DNA of 64,000 nt from Henriciella sp. (GCA_030066975.1 JASJAO010000004.1:310001-374000), one strand, 5' to 3'. Counted from the first letter of the stretch, positions 1 through 8,766 are shown. Numbers and translations are program-made. Notes: generated by a model not told the origin, from the letters alone.

Positions 1-576
1 ACGCCTTGGGCTCATTCCGGCTACGGAGTTGAACCCTTCTGGTGTGATCAGGGTGACTCTACCGCCTGCACGTACGCCAAGATCGTTCGCAAGGAACCGA
101 CCGATATAGATCTTGTCGCCACCATTGCGCCCCGCGCCGAACCCGTCCTGCCTGGCCTTCTCTGATCCCCTCTCTAGGAAGGGCAGATTGTCGAGATCCT
201 CAATCCGCACCCCGCGCACGGCCGCGCCGACTTTCGCGTAATCGGTGCTTGCGAGCACCTGTTCCTCAATCACCGGCGAGACGCTGACCACATTGGGCAG
301 CTGGCGCAGATCGATCACCAGATCATCAATGACAGATTCTGGTTGATCGATGACTTGCACAAAAATATGTCCCTGCCCGCCGAGCAGCGCATTCAGCAAA
401 GTTGCGCGAAATCCGCTCATCACCGACATGATCACAATCAGAGCCGTCACGGCCAGCATGATGCCGACAAAGGAAATGATCGAGATCAGGGACACCCCGC
501 CCTGCGAGCGTCGGGCCCGCAAGTAGCGCCAGGCCAACGTGCGCTCGACCGCGCCGAAAGGGGCTGCTCCGGCCAT
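1..576 (-). CDS. Lipoprotein-releasing ABC transporter permease (LolC/LolE family), partial
   Basis: This is the N-terminal 192 residues of a LolC/E-type permease; the gene runs off the left edge. LolC/E proteins form the membrane part of LolCDE, which extracts lipoproteins from the inner membrane for transfer to LolA. The translation from the ATG at 574-576 begins with an amphipathic WRYLRARR segment, then SLISIISFVGIMLAVTALIV, the typical first membrane helix, then a periplasmic stretch with GVRIEDLDNLP and GDKIYIGRFLANDLGVRAG, as expected for the MacB-like periplasmic domain. It follows proS on the same strand with only 6 bp between them, so the two are probably co-transcribed. Which of LolC or LolE it is cannot be decided from this part. 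Confidence 0.9.
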   Translation of the reverse strand, partial: MAGAAPFGAVERTLAWRYLRARRSQGGVSLISIISFVGIMLAVTALIVIMSVMSGFRATLLNALLGGQGHIFVQVIDQPESVIDDLVIDLRQLPNVVSVSPVIEEQVLASTDYAKVGAAVRGVRIEDLDNLPFLERGSEKARQDGFGAGRNGGDKIYIGRFLANDLGVRAGGRVTLITPEGFNSVAGMSPRR

Positions 577-582
577 ACCCGC

Positions 583-1908
583 CTAGGCGCCCGTGATCCG
601 CGCAATCGCTTCATCGAGCGTGACGTCACTCTTCTCGCCGCTGGCACGATGCTTCAGCTCGACCTTGCCTTCTTTGACGCCGCGCGGCCCGACCGTAATC
701 TGCCAGGGCAGCCCGATCAGATCCATGCGGTTGAACTTGGCCCCGGCCCGGTCTGATGTCTCATCATAGAGCGGGTCCTTGCTGGCTGCGGTCAGTTTCG
801 CATAAGCCTCATCAGCGACCGCGGCGACGTCCGCCGCATCAGGTTTCATTGAGATAATGCCCGCATCGAACGGGGCAACAGATGCTGGCCAGACAATCCC
901 GTTCTCATCATGGCTGGCTTCAATAATCGCTCCGACCAGACGTGATACGCCGATCCCGTAAGAGCCGCCATGGATCGTCGCGAGTTTGCCCTCAGGGGTC
1001 TGAACGTCAGCCTTCATAGGCTCGGAATACTTCGTCCCGAAGTAGAAAATATGGCCAACTTCGATCCCACGTGCCTCAATTCGGCTATCTTCTGGCACGG
1101 CGGCATAAGCGGCCTCGTCGTGTTTCTCGTCAGTCGCGGCATAAAAACGCGTCCGCTTTTCCATCTCGGCTTTCAGAGCGGCTTCGTCTTCAAAGTCGAA
1201 GTCAGCACCGGGCGGTGGAACATCCAATACGGCCTTGTCACAGAAGACCGCGCTCTCGCCGCTATCGGCCAGGATCAGGAATTCATGGCTGAGGTCGCCG
1301 CCAATCGGCCCCGGGTCGGCCTGCATCGGGATGGCCGTCACGCCAAGCCGGTCGAACGTGTTGAGATAGGCCGCGAACATCTTCTGGTACGAGATCCGCG
1401 CTGCCTCTTCACTCACATCGAAGCTGTAGGCATCCTTCATCAGGAATTCCCGGCCCCGCATGACGCCAAAACGGGGGCGGACCTCATCACGGAACTTCCA
1501 CTGCTGGTGATACAGGTTCAGCGGCAGCGCCTTGTAGCTCTTCACATATTGCCGAAATATATCGGTGATCATCTCTTCATTGGTGGGGCCGTACAACATA
1601 TCGCGATCATGCCGATCGGTGATCCGCAGCATTTCTGCACCATAGGCCTCATAGCGGCCGCTCTCGCGCCAGAGATCGGCCTGTTGAAGCGTCGGCATCA
1701 GCAGCTCAATCGCCCCGGCGCGATCCATTTCCTCGCGCACAATCTGCTCGATCTTTTTCAGCACTTTGAAGCCAAGCGGCAGCCACGAATAAATCCCCGC
1801 CCCGTTCTGGCGGATCATACCGGTACGCAGCATCAACTGGTGGCTGACAATCGCCGCATCCGAAGGCACATCCTTGGTCACGGGCAGGAAAAAACGGGAA
1901 AGACGCAT
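583..1908 (-). CDS. proS: Prolyl-tRNA synthetase
   Basis: Class II aminoacyl-tRNA synthetase that charges tRNA-Pro in the cytoplasm. At 441 residues it is the short alphaproteobacterial type, lacking the large editing insertion of the E. coli enzyme. Class II features are visible: motif 1 region around [31 protein letters not shown], motif 2 around [25 protein letters not shown], and motif 3 near [17 protein letters not shown] start at the ATG at 1908 (MRLSRFFLP) because the alternative in-frame start at 1923 is a TTG and family members begin at MRLSR. The C-terminal anticodon-binding domain ends with the gene, 6 bp before lolC/E. Confidence 0.96.
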   Translation of the reverse strand: MRLSRFFLPVTKDVPSDAAIVSHQLMLRTGMIRQNGAGIYSWLPLGFKVLKKIEQIVREEMDRAGAIELLMPTLQQADLWRESGRYEAYGAEMLRITDRHDRDMLYGPTNEEMITDIFRQYVKSYKALPLNLYHQQWKFRDEVRPRFGVMRGREFLMKDAYSFDVSEEAARISYQKMFAAYLNTFDRLGVTAIPMQADPGPIGGDLSHEFLILADSGESAVFCDKAVLDVPPPGADFDFEDEAALKAEMEKRTRFYAATDEKHDEAAYAAVPEDSRIEARGIEVGHIFYFGTKYSEPMKADVQTPEGKLATIHGGSYGIGVSRLVGAIIEASHDENGIVWPASVAPFDAGIISMKPDAADVAAVADEAYAKLTAASKDPLYDETSDRAGAKFNRMDLIGLPWQITVGPRGVKEGKVELKHRASGEKSDVTLDEAIARITGA

Positions 1909-2046
1909 GGGCGAAAAATCCAATCAACTCATCAACCCAAACCTGTTATGCAGAACCGGTAAACTTGGCTAGGGGGCGATGTGTACGATGAGACCTCCTT
2001 GGCAACGATCTGCCAGGTGGCGGTCGGAGCTCACGCGCCGAAAGAC

Positions 2047-2514
2047 CTAAGCTTGATGGGGCAAAGTCCACCAGACCGTAGTCGGGCTGAGCCCATGCGT
2101 TTCGAAGAATGATGCGGCTTCGACATCTTTATGCGGCACCGGAAAAATCAGCTGTCCTGCCTGCTGGCCTATTGTGCGTAATTTCAATGCCTGCAGCAGC
2201 GCCGCGCCGGCCGTATCCCAGGCCCCTTCGGTGACGACAAAATCATCAACCATCCAAGTCGTCCCAGTTGGACTGTACACAGGGGGCACAAAGGTCGGTT
2301 TGGCTTGCAGGCACCCCGCCAGGCCTTTTGTGTCGTCGGCGACGAGCAGGACAACCTCCGACGCCTCAATCTGCCCGCTCAGAAACGCCCGACTCATGTC
2401 GGCCGAGCCCTCAGCTTTGCGCCAAAAGTTCGGCTCCCACGCGGCCAGTTGAACTCGCTTCGATTCAATCAGCTCGACAATGGCATCCACGTCCGCCTGA
2501 ACCGCTTCGCGCAC
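2047..2514 (-). CDS. Probable GNAT-family acetyltransferase
   Basis: A 155-residue protein with the look of a GNAT fold: an N-terminal MREAVQADVDAIVELIESKR strand-helix, a central VVLLVADDTKGLAGCLQAK strand pair, WMVDDFVVTEGAWDTAGAALLQAL in place of the usual acetyl-CoA loop, and a C-terminal ASFFETHGLSPTTVWWTL segment. The substrate is unknown. It lies 27 bp downstream of the response regulator on the same strand. The only in-frame start is GTG at 2514; a purine-rich GAGAGGAGG touches it directly and another AGGAGG lies about 17 bp upstream, so translational coupling to the upstream gene is likely. The acetyl-CoA binding R/Q-x-x-G-x-A signature is not obvious, so the family call is moderate. 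Confidence 0.6.
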   Translation of the reverse strand: MREAVQADVDAIVELIESKRVQLAAWEPNFWRKAEGSADMSRAFLSGQIEASEVVLLVADDTKGLAGCLQAKPTFVPPVYSPTGTTWMVDDFVVTEGAWDTAGAALLQALKLRTIGQQAGQLIFPVPHKDVEAASFFETHGLSPTTVWWTLPHQA

Positions 2515-2541
2515 CCTCCTCTCACCTTGTTCCTCCTGTGG

Positions 2542-3228
2542 CTAAGGTGCGAGACGATACCCGCCCGCTTCGGTGAGCAACAGACGCGCATTGCCCGGGT
2601 CCGGCTCGATCTTCTGGCGCAGGCGATAGATATGCGTTTCCAGCGTGTGGGTCGTGACAGCCGCGTTGTAGCCCCACACCTCAGACAAAAGCTCATCGCG
2701 CGCCACCGACTTGCCGCCCGCTCTGTAAAGATACTTCAGAATATTGGTCTCTTTTTCCGTCAGGCGGATCTTGCGTTCATCCTCGCGCACCAGCAGCTTC
2801 ATGCTCGGACGAAACTCGTAAGGCCCGACCTCGAACGTCGCATCCTCGCTCTGCTCAAAACTACGCAGGTGCGCCCGGACCCGGGCGAGCAGAACGGAAA
2901 ACTTGAACGGTTTGGTGACATAATCGTTGGCGCCGCTATCGAGGCCCAGAATGGTGTCGGCATCTGTATCCTGCGCCGTCAGCATAATGATCGGGGCCCG
3001 CACCCCGCGCGTGCGCATCAGTTTACAGGCCTCGCGGCCGTCCATGTCCGGCATGTCCACATCCAGCAGGATCAGGTCGACCCGTTCGCTTTCCGCCAGT
3101 TTAACTCCGGTGGTCGCGTTATCGGCCTGCAGGATGGTAAAGCCCTCATACAGTCCGAACTGCTCTGCCAAAGCTTCGCGCAGATCATTGTCATCATCGA
3201 CCAAAAGTAGTGACTTTGTCACAGCCAT
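2542..3228 (-). CDS. OmpR/PhoB-family two-component response regulator
   Basis: A 228-residue DNA-binding response regulator. The receiver domain (about residues 5-120) has the acidic pair DD11-12, the phospho-acceptor D56 in LLDVDMPDMDG, T84 and the conserved K106 in VTKPF. A winged-helix output domain (about 135-226) ends with THTLETHIYRLRQKIEPDPG and LLLTEAGGYRLAP, typical of OmpR/PhoB effectors. No histidine kinase is adjacent, so its partner and targets are unknown. The downstream GNAT-like gene may be co-transcribed. Confidence 0.92.
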   Translation of the reverse strand: MAVTKSLLLVDDDNDLREALAEQFGLYEGFTILQADNATTGVKLAESERVDLILLDVDMPDMDGREACKLMRTRGVRAPIIMLTAQDTDADTILGLDSGANDYVTKPFKFSVLLARVRAHLRSFEQSEDATFEVGPYEFRPSMKLLVREDERKIRLTEKETNILKYLYRAGGKSVARDELLSEVWGYNAAVTTHTLETHIYRLRQKIEPDPGNARLLLTEAGGYRLAP

Positions 3229-3325
3229 TGAATTCTCCCTTGTCTCTGGCGGTGGAAATAGAGACTTGCCTGTATAACTTCATTACACGCCTGATCAGGC
3301 GATGTCACAAAAAGGAGAGCGGCAC

Positions 3326-3838
3326 GTGACCGCAGTAGAGTTTACAGCGACGGCCAAAGGCAAATTTTCCGGTGGCGATGTCACCTGTCGGTGCGCGCTC
3401 GGCAAAGGCGGCATTGTCGGCGCCGCGCTGAAACGCGAGGGCGATGGTGCCTCGCCCCTCGGCCGTTGGGAGATGCGCCGCGTCTTTTATCGCGCAGACC
3501 GTGTCGACCGCCCGGAAACGGGTCTGCCTTGTGTCGCCCTGCGAGAAAGCGATGGCTGGTGCGATGACCCCGAGCATCCGCTCTATAACCGCCCGGTCGC
3601 CCTTCCCTTTGCCGCCAGTCACGAAAAGCTGTGGCGCGAGGATCATGTCTATGATCTGATCGTGGAGCTTGGACATAATGACAGCCCGCCACAGCCCGGA
3701 CGCGGCAGCGCCATTTTCTTTCACCTCGCCCGCCCGGACTACAGACCGACCGAGGGCTGTGTTGCCGTTGCGAAGGAAGACATGCTCGCCGCGCTCAAAC
3801 AGACTGGCCCAGGCTCAAAACTGACGATCAGCTTCTAA
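3326..3838 (+). CDS. L,D-transpeptidase (YkuD) family protein
   Basis: A YkuD-type domain of about 170 residues. The catalytic signature is the C-terminal FFHLARPDYRPTEGCVAV, with His followed by the S/T-E-G-C nucleophile motif used in L,D-transpeptidation of peptidoglycan. No signal peptide or membrane segment is visible, which is common in this short 'catalytic-domain only' subgroup and leaves the cellular role open. I chose the GTG at 3326 because AAAGGAG lies 8 bp upstream; an ATG at 3302 is in frame but has no Shine-Dalgarno sequence. Its stop overlaps the stop of the convergent flavoprotein gene (3835-3838). Confidence 0.85.
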   Translation: MTAVEFTATAKGKFSGGDVTCRCALGKGGIVGAALKREGDGASPLGRWEMRRVFYRADRVDRPETGLPCVALRESDGWCDDPEHPLYNRPVALPFAASHEKLWREDHVYDLIVELGHNDSPPQPGRGSAIFFHLARPDYRPTEGCVAVAKEDMLAALKQTGPGSKLTISF

Positions 3839-5238
3839 GCCGGCAGTTCAGCGATATATTGCTGCAGCTTCATCATGGCCGGCATGGAATTGTCCCGCAG
3901 GCGCTGCAGAACGGCAGTCTTCGCCGTATCCTCTTTGTCGACATTGCGCGCCAGATGCGAATAGCCGTCCAGGCGGTTGTTACCGATCCAGGCGCGCAGC
4001 GTCTTGTCCTGCGACCAGTTGAACTGATTGGTCATGAAGGCCGCTGTCATGCGTAGCCAGTCGGTGTCGTGGTTGGGCAATGGCACCACCGTGCAGAGCC
4101 GGTTCTTCTCGGCCTCGTCGGGATAGTTTAGGTCAACATAGGCGATCACCGCTGCACTGAACACCGGCTGCACCGTGCGCACCGTCTGCAGCTTGATCTG
4201 GTCCCCCTGAAACACCGGCGCTTCTTCCATATTGCCGACCGCACGGGCCGAGCAGTCGACATAGAGCCAGTCCGGGTCGCTTGCCATTTCACCTTGCTCG
4301 AACACGATCTTGTCTGGCTCGATACGCTGAATGCGGCCCATGCGGATAATGTTCTTGATCTTGCGCAGCTCGGTCAGCTCGGCCTGACTGACCGTCGCGC
4401 CGTGGAACATTTTCGGACGAACATTCTTGTCGATGCGCAGGAACACACCGGCTGCTTCCAGTCGGTCAAACATGTCTTCAACACTGGTCGATTGGGCGAT
4501 GGCTTCAAACTGAGCGGCCTGCGCGCCCATGGTCTGATCGAAAAATTCTTCCGTCGGCTGCGTGTTGCCGCGATCCATCAACCAGGCATCGCGCGACATC
4601 ACCCAGTGGATATCATCAGCCGGAATGCTATGCTCAAGCATCCACAGCACAGCATCGATCCCGGTCTTGCCGCCACCCACCACAAGATAGCCGGAATGAC
4701 GGCGCTTGAGCTTTGGCAACTCGTTGAGCGGCACAAAGGGCAAGCCGTCGGCAATTTCAAAATTGGGTTTGTGGGTCGAGGGCACCTGTGTCTTGAGGTA
4801 AGTCGCGTCCACGGTCTTCTCGCGCACCTTCACTGTCACCGTTTCTCCCGACAGCATGGAGGTGAATGTGCCGTCCCAATTGTACTCACACATCGGGAAA
4901 TACTGAATGCGCCCACTTGGCAGGAAGTGATGGCGCATGACCTCATCAAAATAGCTCAGAACCTCCGGGCCGGTTGCAAGATCGTTCAACCCCTTATTGA
5001 GACCCGTCTGGTCGATCCGGCCTTTACTAAGTTCCTTGGAGCTAACCCCGTAATAGGAGGACGGCTGGTGCAGTGTGACAAAGGAATAGGCATCATTCCA
5101 GTGCCCGCCGGGTTTGTGGTGCATATCGACGATGAGCACCTGTTTGTCGCTCTCCGACAGGATGACATCGGCAAAAGCCATGCCCATCGCGCCGCTGCCA
5201 ATGACAAGATAGTCGGTTTCAATTTCGGTCTTTGTCAT
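3835..5238 (-). CDS. FAD/NAD(P)-dependent oxidoreductase (monooxygenase-like)
   Basis: A 467-residue flavoprotein. It has an N-terminal FAD Rossmann motif (DYLVIGSGAMGMAFADVI) followed by the monooxygenase-like HWNDAYSFVTLHQPSSYYG segment, and a second nucleotide-binding motif near the middle (GYLVVGGGKTGIDAVLWML). This pattern is that of flavin-containing monooxygenase/thioredoxin-reductase-like enzymes; the substrate is unknown. The start at 5238 (MTKTEIETDYL) is preceded by AAGGAAG at a good distance; a longer frame to 5298 would run through the operator region. It is divergent from a TetR regulator, with two palindromes between them, so it is very probably that regulator's target. Confidence 0.85.
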   Translation of the reverse strand: MTKTEIETDYLVIGSGAMGMAFADVILSESDKQVLIVDMHHKPGGHWNDAYSFVTLHQPSSYYGVSSKELSKGRIDQTGLNKGLNDLATGPEVLSYFDEVMRHHFLPSGRIQYFPMCEYNWDGTFTSMLSGETVTVKVREKTVDATYLKTQVPSTHKPNFEIADGLPFVPLNELPKLKRRHSGYLVVGGGKTGIDAVLWMLEHSIPADDIHWVMSRDAWLMDRGNTQPTEEFFDQTMGAQAAQFEAIAQSTSVEDMFDRLEAAGVFLRIDKNVRPKMFHGATVSQAELTELRKIKNIIRMGRIQRIEPDKIVFEQGEMASDPDWLYVDCSARAVGNMEEAPVFQGDQIKLQTVRTVQPVFSAAVIAYVDLNYPDEAEKNRLCTVVPLPNHDTDWLRMTAAFMTNQFNWSQDKTLRAWIGNNRLDGYSHLARNVDKEDTAKTAVLQRLRDNSMPAMMKLQQYIAELPA

Positions 5239-5301
5239 CGCATCTTCCTTCGTTCCACCCAAACTCGCCCCGTCGAAAGTGTACTTTGACAAAGCCACTT
5301 G

Positions 5302-5337
5302 ATAACACTGTTATGGTCGTGTAATAACGGCGTTATT
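5302..5337. promoter_or_regulatory. Two palindromic operators between flavoprotein gene and TetR gene
   Basis: Two near-identical inverted repeats lie in the divergent intergenic region: ATAACACTGTTAT at 5302-5314 and AATAACGGCGTTATT at 5323-5337. Both are perfect around one central base and share the half-site ATAAC. Their centres (5308 and 5330) are 22 bp apart, about two helical turns, which would place two TetR dimers on the same face of DNA. An outer inverted pair CCACTTGA (5295-5302) and TCAAGTGG (5343-5350) frames them. The assignment to the adjacent TetR protein is inference. Confidence 0.75.
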
Positions 5338-5360
5338 GTAAGTCAAGTGGGTTCTTGAAA

Positions 5361-5969
5361 ATGTCAGATACGAAGACGCGCATACTCGATGCGGCCTCAA
5401 ACCTGTTCGCCGAAGACGGGGCCAGCGCGCTGAGTGTGCGGGCGATATCCAAACGCGCCGGACTGTCCACCATCGGCATCTACAATCATTTTCAGGGCAA
5501 GCAGGGCATTCTCGATGCGCTTTACGTTGAAGGCTTCAACATGATAGCTGCGGCCATGAGAGCAAGCCATGACGCCGCCTCCCCGCGCCAAGGCATCATT
5601 GATGCCATCACCCGCTATATGACCATTTCGACTGAGCAGGCGGGTCATTTTCGCCTGATCTTTGGACAGGGCGACAGCAGCTACACACCCTCCGACGCAG
5701 CGAAAACCGTCGGGGCAGCCGCTTTTGATGACTTTGTCTATCTCGTCGCGCGGGCCTTACCGAAGGACTGCCCGCGCAATAAACTCCGTGAAGTCGCACT
5801 ACAGATTTTCGCCACAGCGCATGGTTACGCCACACTCCAACACCACGAAACCACCGAACTGATGCGCGCGCCTGATTGGACCGCGCTTGCCATAAACGCG
5901 ATTACCGCCTTGCTGGACGCGGCGATGGCCACAGATCGGCCGCCACATTCCGGACACAAGAATCGCTGA
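5361..5969 (+). CDS. TetR/AcrR-family transcriptional regulator
   Basis: A 202-residue TetR-type repressor. The N-terminal helix-turn-helix is clear: TKTRILDAASNLFAEDGASALSVRAISKRAGLSTIGIYNHFQGKQGILDAL. The remaining all-helical part is the ligand-binding/dimerisation domain. The ATG at 5361 is preferred over an in-frame TTG at 5355; no clear Shine-Dalgarno is present, so the message may be leaderless or weakly translated. It most likely represses itself and the divergent flavoprotein gene through the two ATAAC palindromes just upstream. Confidence 0.93.
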   Translation: MSDTKTRILDAASNLFAEDGASALSVRAISKRAGLSTIGIYNHFQGKQGILDALYVEGFNMIAAAMRASHDAASPRQGIIDAITRYMTISTEQAGHFRLIFGQGDSSYTPSDAAKTVGAAAFDDFVYLVARALPKDCPRNKLREVALQIFATAHGYATLQHHETTELMRAPDWTALAINAITALLDAAMATDRPPHSGHKNR

Positions 5970-6007
5970 GCTTCGACCTGGGGCGGGCTTCATAAGGAGG
6001 CTGCGCG

Positions 6008-6208
6008 ATGTATCAGCAGACCCAAGACCCGGCCAAGTATGCTCCAGATGGCCACTATTACCTCGTGACGCGTGAGGGTGAACACGGTCCCTATGACAGC
6101 TATGATGAAGCCGTTGAGGCGGCACGCAACCCGATGAATCCGCTCCACGGCATCGACACACGCGGCGGGTACGCTGTGGTCGACAAGGGAGAGCCAGACC
6201 TCAACTAA
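6008..6208 (+). CDS. Small hypothetical protein, 66 aa
   Basis: A 66-residue protein without a recognised family. It is supported by a strong ribosome-binding site (AAGGAGG at a suitable distance from the ATG) and normal codon use. The sequence is polar with YYLVTREGEHGPYDSYDEAVEAA, resembling short strand-helix modules in which a coloured 'GPYDSYDEA' turn leads into a helix, and ends with TRGGYAVVDKGEPDLN. No signal peptide or membrane segment is seen. It lies between the TetR gene and the convergent yggS-like gene, 38 bp after the former. Confidence 0.75.
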   Translation: MYQQTQDPAKYAPDGHYYLVTREGEHGPYDSYDEAVEAARNPMNPLHGIDTRGGYAVVDKGEPDLN

Positions 6209-6212
6209 CGCT

Positions 6213-6872
6213 CTAAGACTCGCGCGCGCCAAACAGGCCAGTCCCGACCCGGACATGCGTCGCGCCAAGGCGCGCGGCGAGGGCATAATCCCCGCTCATG
6301 CCCATCGAGACTACCGGAAGATCGTACCGATCAGCGAGCTTCTTCAGCAAGGCGAAATGCGGGACCGCAGGCTCATCTGCAGGAGGAATGCACATCAGGC
6401 CCGTGACGCGCCCGGGCCATTCAGCGCGCGCCAGCTCTAACAGCGCTTCCAGCGCCTCGACCAGCACCCCGCCCTTTTGCGGCTCAGCGCCGGTATTTAC
6501 CTGGATCAACAGATCCGGCGGCGCCGCGCCCGTCTTGGCGACAGCCTTGATCAGGGCACGCAGCAATTTCTCCCGATCCAGCGTCTCGATCACATCAAAC
6601 AGGCGCACCGCATCCTCGGACTTATTGGTCTGCAGCGGCCCGATCAGGTGAAGCCGGAGCCCGTCCACCATCGCGCGGCGCTCCGTCCATCGCGCTTGCG
6701 CCTCTTGCACGCGGTTCTCACCAAACACCCGCTGCCCCACCGCCAGAGCCGCCTCGATCCGCTCCTCCGGCTGACGTTTGGAGGCGGCCACCAGGGTCAC
6801 ATCCGCGCCGATCTCATCCAGAATGCGCGCACGCGCCTCGCCAATACGATCCAAGTCTGTATCTTCGCTCAT
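6213..6872 (-). CDS. YggS-family PLP homeostasis protein
   Basis: A 219-residue PLP-binding TIM-barrel protein of the YggS/PROSC family, which buffers pyridoxal phosphate and affects amino and keto acid balance. Visible signatures are TLVAASKRQPEERI with the PLP lysine, FGENRVQEAQARW, LHLIGPLQTNK, LLIQVNTGAEPQKGG and the C-terminal LSMGMSGDY-like VVSMGMSGDYALAARLGATHVRVGTGLFG. The start at 6872 matches family N-termini; the frame is open for another 57 codons upstream, but that part is unlike the family. Its start codon is separated by a single base from the start of the divergent ThiE-like gene. Confidence 0.93.
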   Translation of the reverse strand: MSEDTDLDRIGEARARILDEIGADVTLVAASKRQPEERIEAALAVGQRVFGENRVQEAQARWTERRAMVDGLRLHLIGPLQTNKSEDAVRLFDVIETLDREKLLRALIKAVAKTGAAPPDLLIQVNTGAEPQKGGVLVEALEALLELARAEWPGRVTGLMCIPPADEPAVPHFALLKKLADRYDLPVVSMGMSGDYALAARLGATHVRVGTGLFGARES

Positions 6873-6873
6873 A

Positions 6874-7491
6874 ATGGCGTTGAAACACCACCCCGCAGCG
6901 ATCCGCAAGCTCCACACCGCCATTCGTGCGGCGCGCCAACATTTGCCGCCGGCCTGTCCTCCATTGTTGTTTCTCACAGATCCAACACGCACGCCCGATC
7001 CCATCCACATCGCGGCTGCGCTTCCGACAGGCAGCGGCGTCATTTATCGTCACTTTGGCGCAGAAAACCGGGTGACAACCGCCCGGGCACTCGCATCACT
7101 CTCTCAAAGGCGAGGGCTGACCTTCCTAATCGGTGCAGATCCCGGTCTTGCGCGCGAGGTCGGCGCAGATGGCGTTCATTGGCCGGAAGCCAAGCTGGTG
7201 CAAGTCCCTCACTGGCGCGGTGCGTTTCGTCTCAACACAATGAGCGCCCATAGTCCGATGGCCGTCCGGCGTGCCACTGAGATCGGTATGGACGCCGCTT
7301 TGGTCTCCACCGTGTTTCCCTCCAACAGTCCGAGCGCGAGCCGTCCGATGGGCCCGGCCCGGTTCCGTCTTCTGGCTCAAACTGCCCCGTTGCCCGTCTA
7401 CGCGCTTGGCGGTGTGAACCCCTCCAATGCCGGACAGGTCGCAAGCTTTGCAGGGCTCGCCGCCATTGATGGCCTCGCTCAATTGTCATGA
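6874..7491 (+). CDS. Thiamine phosphate synthase/TenI-like protein
   Basis: About 205 residues with the ThiE/TenI barrel signatures in order: LLFLTDPTRTPDP (start of the barrel), GADGVHWPE (the usual GADGVHLGQ region), a STVFPSNSPSASRPMG segment matching the pyrophosphate-binding loop, and VYALGGVNPSNA near the C-terminus. ThiE joins HMP-PP and thiazole phosphate to form thiamine phosphate. Several canonical positions are altered (W-P for L-G after GADGVH), so it may be a divergent paralogue rather than the main ThiE. The start codon is one base from that of the divergent yggS-like gene, leaving no leader of its own. Confidence 0.75.
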   Translation: MALKHHPAAIRKLHTAIRAARQHLPPACPPLLFLTDPTRTPDPIHIAAALPTGSGVIYRHFGAENRVTTARALASLSQRRGLTFLIGADPGLAREVGADGVHWPEAKLVQVPHWRGAFRLNTMSAHSPMAVRRATEIGMDAALVSTVFPSNSPSASRPMGPARFRLLAQTAPLPVYALGGVNPSNAGQVASFAGLAAIDGLAQLS

Positions 7492-7562
7492 GACCGGCAT
7501 AGCGCGACCCTGCGCGCTCCTGTATGTTGAAGCAAGACTAAAGCTTGAGGGAGGCGTCGCCG

Positions 7563-8543
7563 ATGACCGGAACATTCAAACATAACGGGGTCGAATTGGA
7601 TCAACCCGGGCGCGGGCGGATCTATAACTCGATCATAGAGACAATCGGCAACACACCCATTGTCCGCGTCCCCAAACTCGCCTCTGAAGAGAATTTGAAG
7701 TCTGAACTTCTCCTCAAGCTTGAATTCTTTAATCCGCTGGCCAGCGTCAAGGATCGCATCGCGGTTGGCATGATCACCGCGCTGGAAGAAGCGGGAAAAA
7801 TCGGTCCCGGCACAACGCTGGTCGAGCCCACGTCAGGCAATACCGGCATTGGCCTCGCCTTTGTGGCCGCCGCACGTGGCTACCGCCTGATCCTGACCAT
7901 GCCGGAATCCATGTCGATCGAACGCCGCAAGATGCTGTCCATCCTCGGCGCAGAACTGGTACTCACCCCGAAAGAGGAAGGCCTCGCAGGCACGCTCAAG
8001 AAAGCCGATGAATTGCTGAACAATATCGAAGGCGCGGTGATGCCGAGCCAATTCGACAATCCTGCCAATCCAGCCATTCATGAGGCGACAACGGCGGAAG
8101 AAATCTGGCGCGACACCGATGGTGCGGTGGATGCCGTGGTCTCCGGCGTCGGCACAGGTGGTACGTTCTCAGGCTGTGCCCGCGTTCTCAAGACCCGCAA
8201 GCCAGGCCTGAAAATGTTTGCCGTCGAGCCCGAAGACAGCCCCGTTCTGTCCGGCGGCGAAGGCGGCCCGCACATGATCCAGGGCATCGGCCCGGGCATG
8301 ATCCCCGGTAATATGTCGCCTGACCTGATGGATGGGGTGATCAAGGTGTCGAATGAAGACGCGTTCGCCGCCGCCCGCCGACTCGCCCGCCTCGAAGGCA
8401 TCCCGATCGGTATTTCATCCGGTGCCGCCGTCACAGCCGGCCTCGAAGTTGCCAAACGCCCGGATATGGACGGCAAAACCGTCGTCGTGATCATACCTTC
8501 TTTTGCCGAGCGGTACCTCTCGACAGCTTTGTTTGAGGCCTAA
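7563..8543 (+). CDS. cysK: Cysteine synthase A
   Basis: A 326-residue PLP-dependent O-acetylserine sulfhydrylase making L-cysteine from O-acetylserine and sulfide. The PLP lysine is in NPLASVKDR, the substrate loop is TSGNTGIGLAFVAA, the phosphate-binding loop is SGVGTGGTFSG, and the C-terminal GISSGAA motif is present. The ATG at 7563 has a GAGGGAGG ribosome-binding site. A PNIQGIGPG-type loop appears as MIQGIGPGMIPGN, as in CysK proteins. tRNA-Arg lies convergently just downstream. Confidence 0.95.
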   Translation: MTGTFKHNGVELDQPGRGRIYNSIIETIGNTPIVRVPKLASEENLKSELLLKLEFFNPLASVKDRIAVGMITALEEAGKIGPGTTLVEPTSGNTGIGLAFVAAARGYRLILTMPESMSIERRKMLSILGAELVLTPKEEGLAGTLKKADELLNNIEGAVMPSQFDNPANPAIHEATTAEEIWRDTDGAVDAVVSGVGTGGTFSGCARVLKTRKPGLKMFAVEPEDSPVLSGGEGGPHMIQGIGPGMIPGNMSPDLMDGVIKVSNEDAFAAARRLARLEGIPIGISSGAAVTAGLEVAKRPDMDGKTVVVIIPSFAERYLSTALFEA

Positions 8544-8551
8544 AAACAGCC

Positions 8552-8628
8552 TGGCGACCCCTGCAGGATTCGAACCTGCGACCGTCCGCTTAGAAGGCGG
8601 GTGCTCTATCCAGCTGAGCTAAGGGGCC
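8552..8628 (-). tRNA. tRNA-Arg (anticodon TCT)
   Basis: A complete 77-nt cloverleaf on the minus strand with encoded CCA (8552-8554). The acceptor stem GGCCCCT pairs with AGGGGTC (one G-U), the D-arm is GCTC...GAGC, the anticodon loop is CTTCTAA giving anticodon TCT, and the T-arm is GCAGG-TTCGAAT-CCTGC. The anticodon stem has one C-A mismatch at its outer pair. Its 5' half and upstream flank are duplicated near 10.63 kb. Confidence 0.96.
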
Positions 8629-8690
8629 ATTCGGCACGTGACTACTGAACCTCGCGATGAAATCAAGACGAATTTCAGAGCCACGCGGCA
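8579..8690. repeat. Imperfect direct repeat, copy A (tRNA-Arg 5' part plus upstream flank)
   Basis: This roughly 112-bp segment covers the 5' two-thirds of tRNA-Arg and about 60 bp of its upstream flank. It recurs at 10624-10736 in the same orientation with only scattered differences; for example CTCTATCCAGCTGAGCTAAG and GACTACTGAACCTCGCGATG are identical. Weaker similarity continues rightwards (8701-8735 against 10756-10790), where copy B runs into the end of the neighbouring gene. The two copies frame one gene, the PQQ dehydrogenase-cytochrome fusion. Confidence 0.9.
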
Positions 8691-8766
8691 TCGACGTGAA
8701 GATCAGAGGATCTGAGGCTTTGAGTGCATATGCAGCCCGTATTGGCCCGCCACATGCGTTATTCAC

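Noticed and set aside
970-1962. Long open frame on the plus strand opposite proS
   Set aside because: It mirrors proS codon structure and shows no protein-like motif; a shadow of a GC-rich gene.
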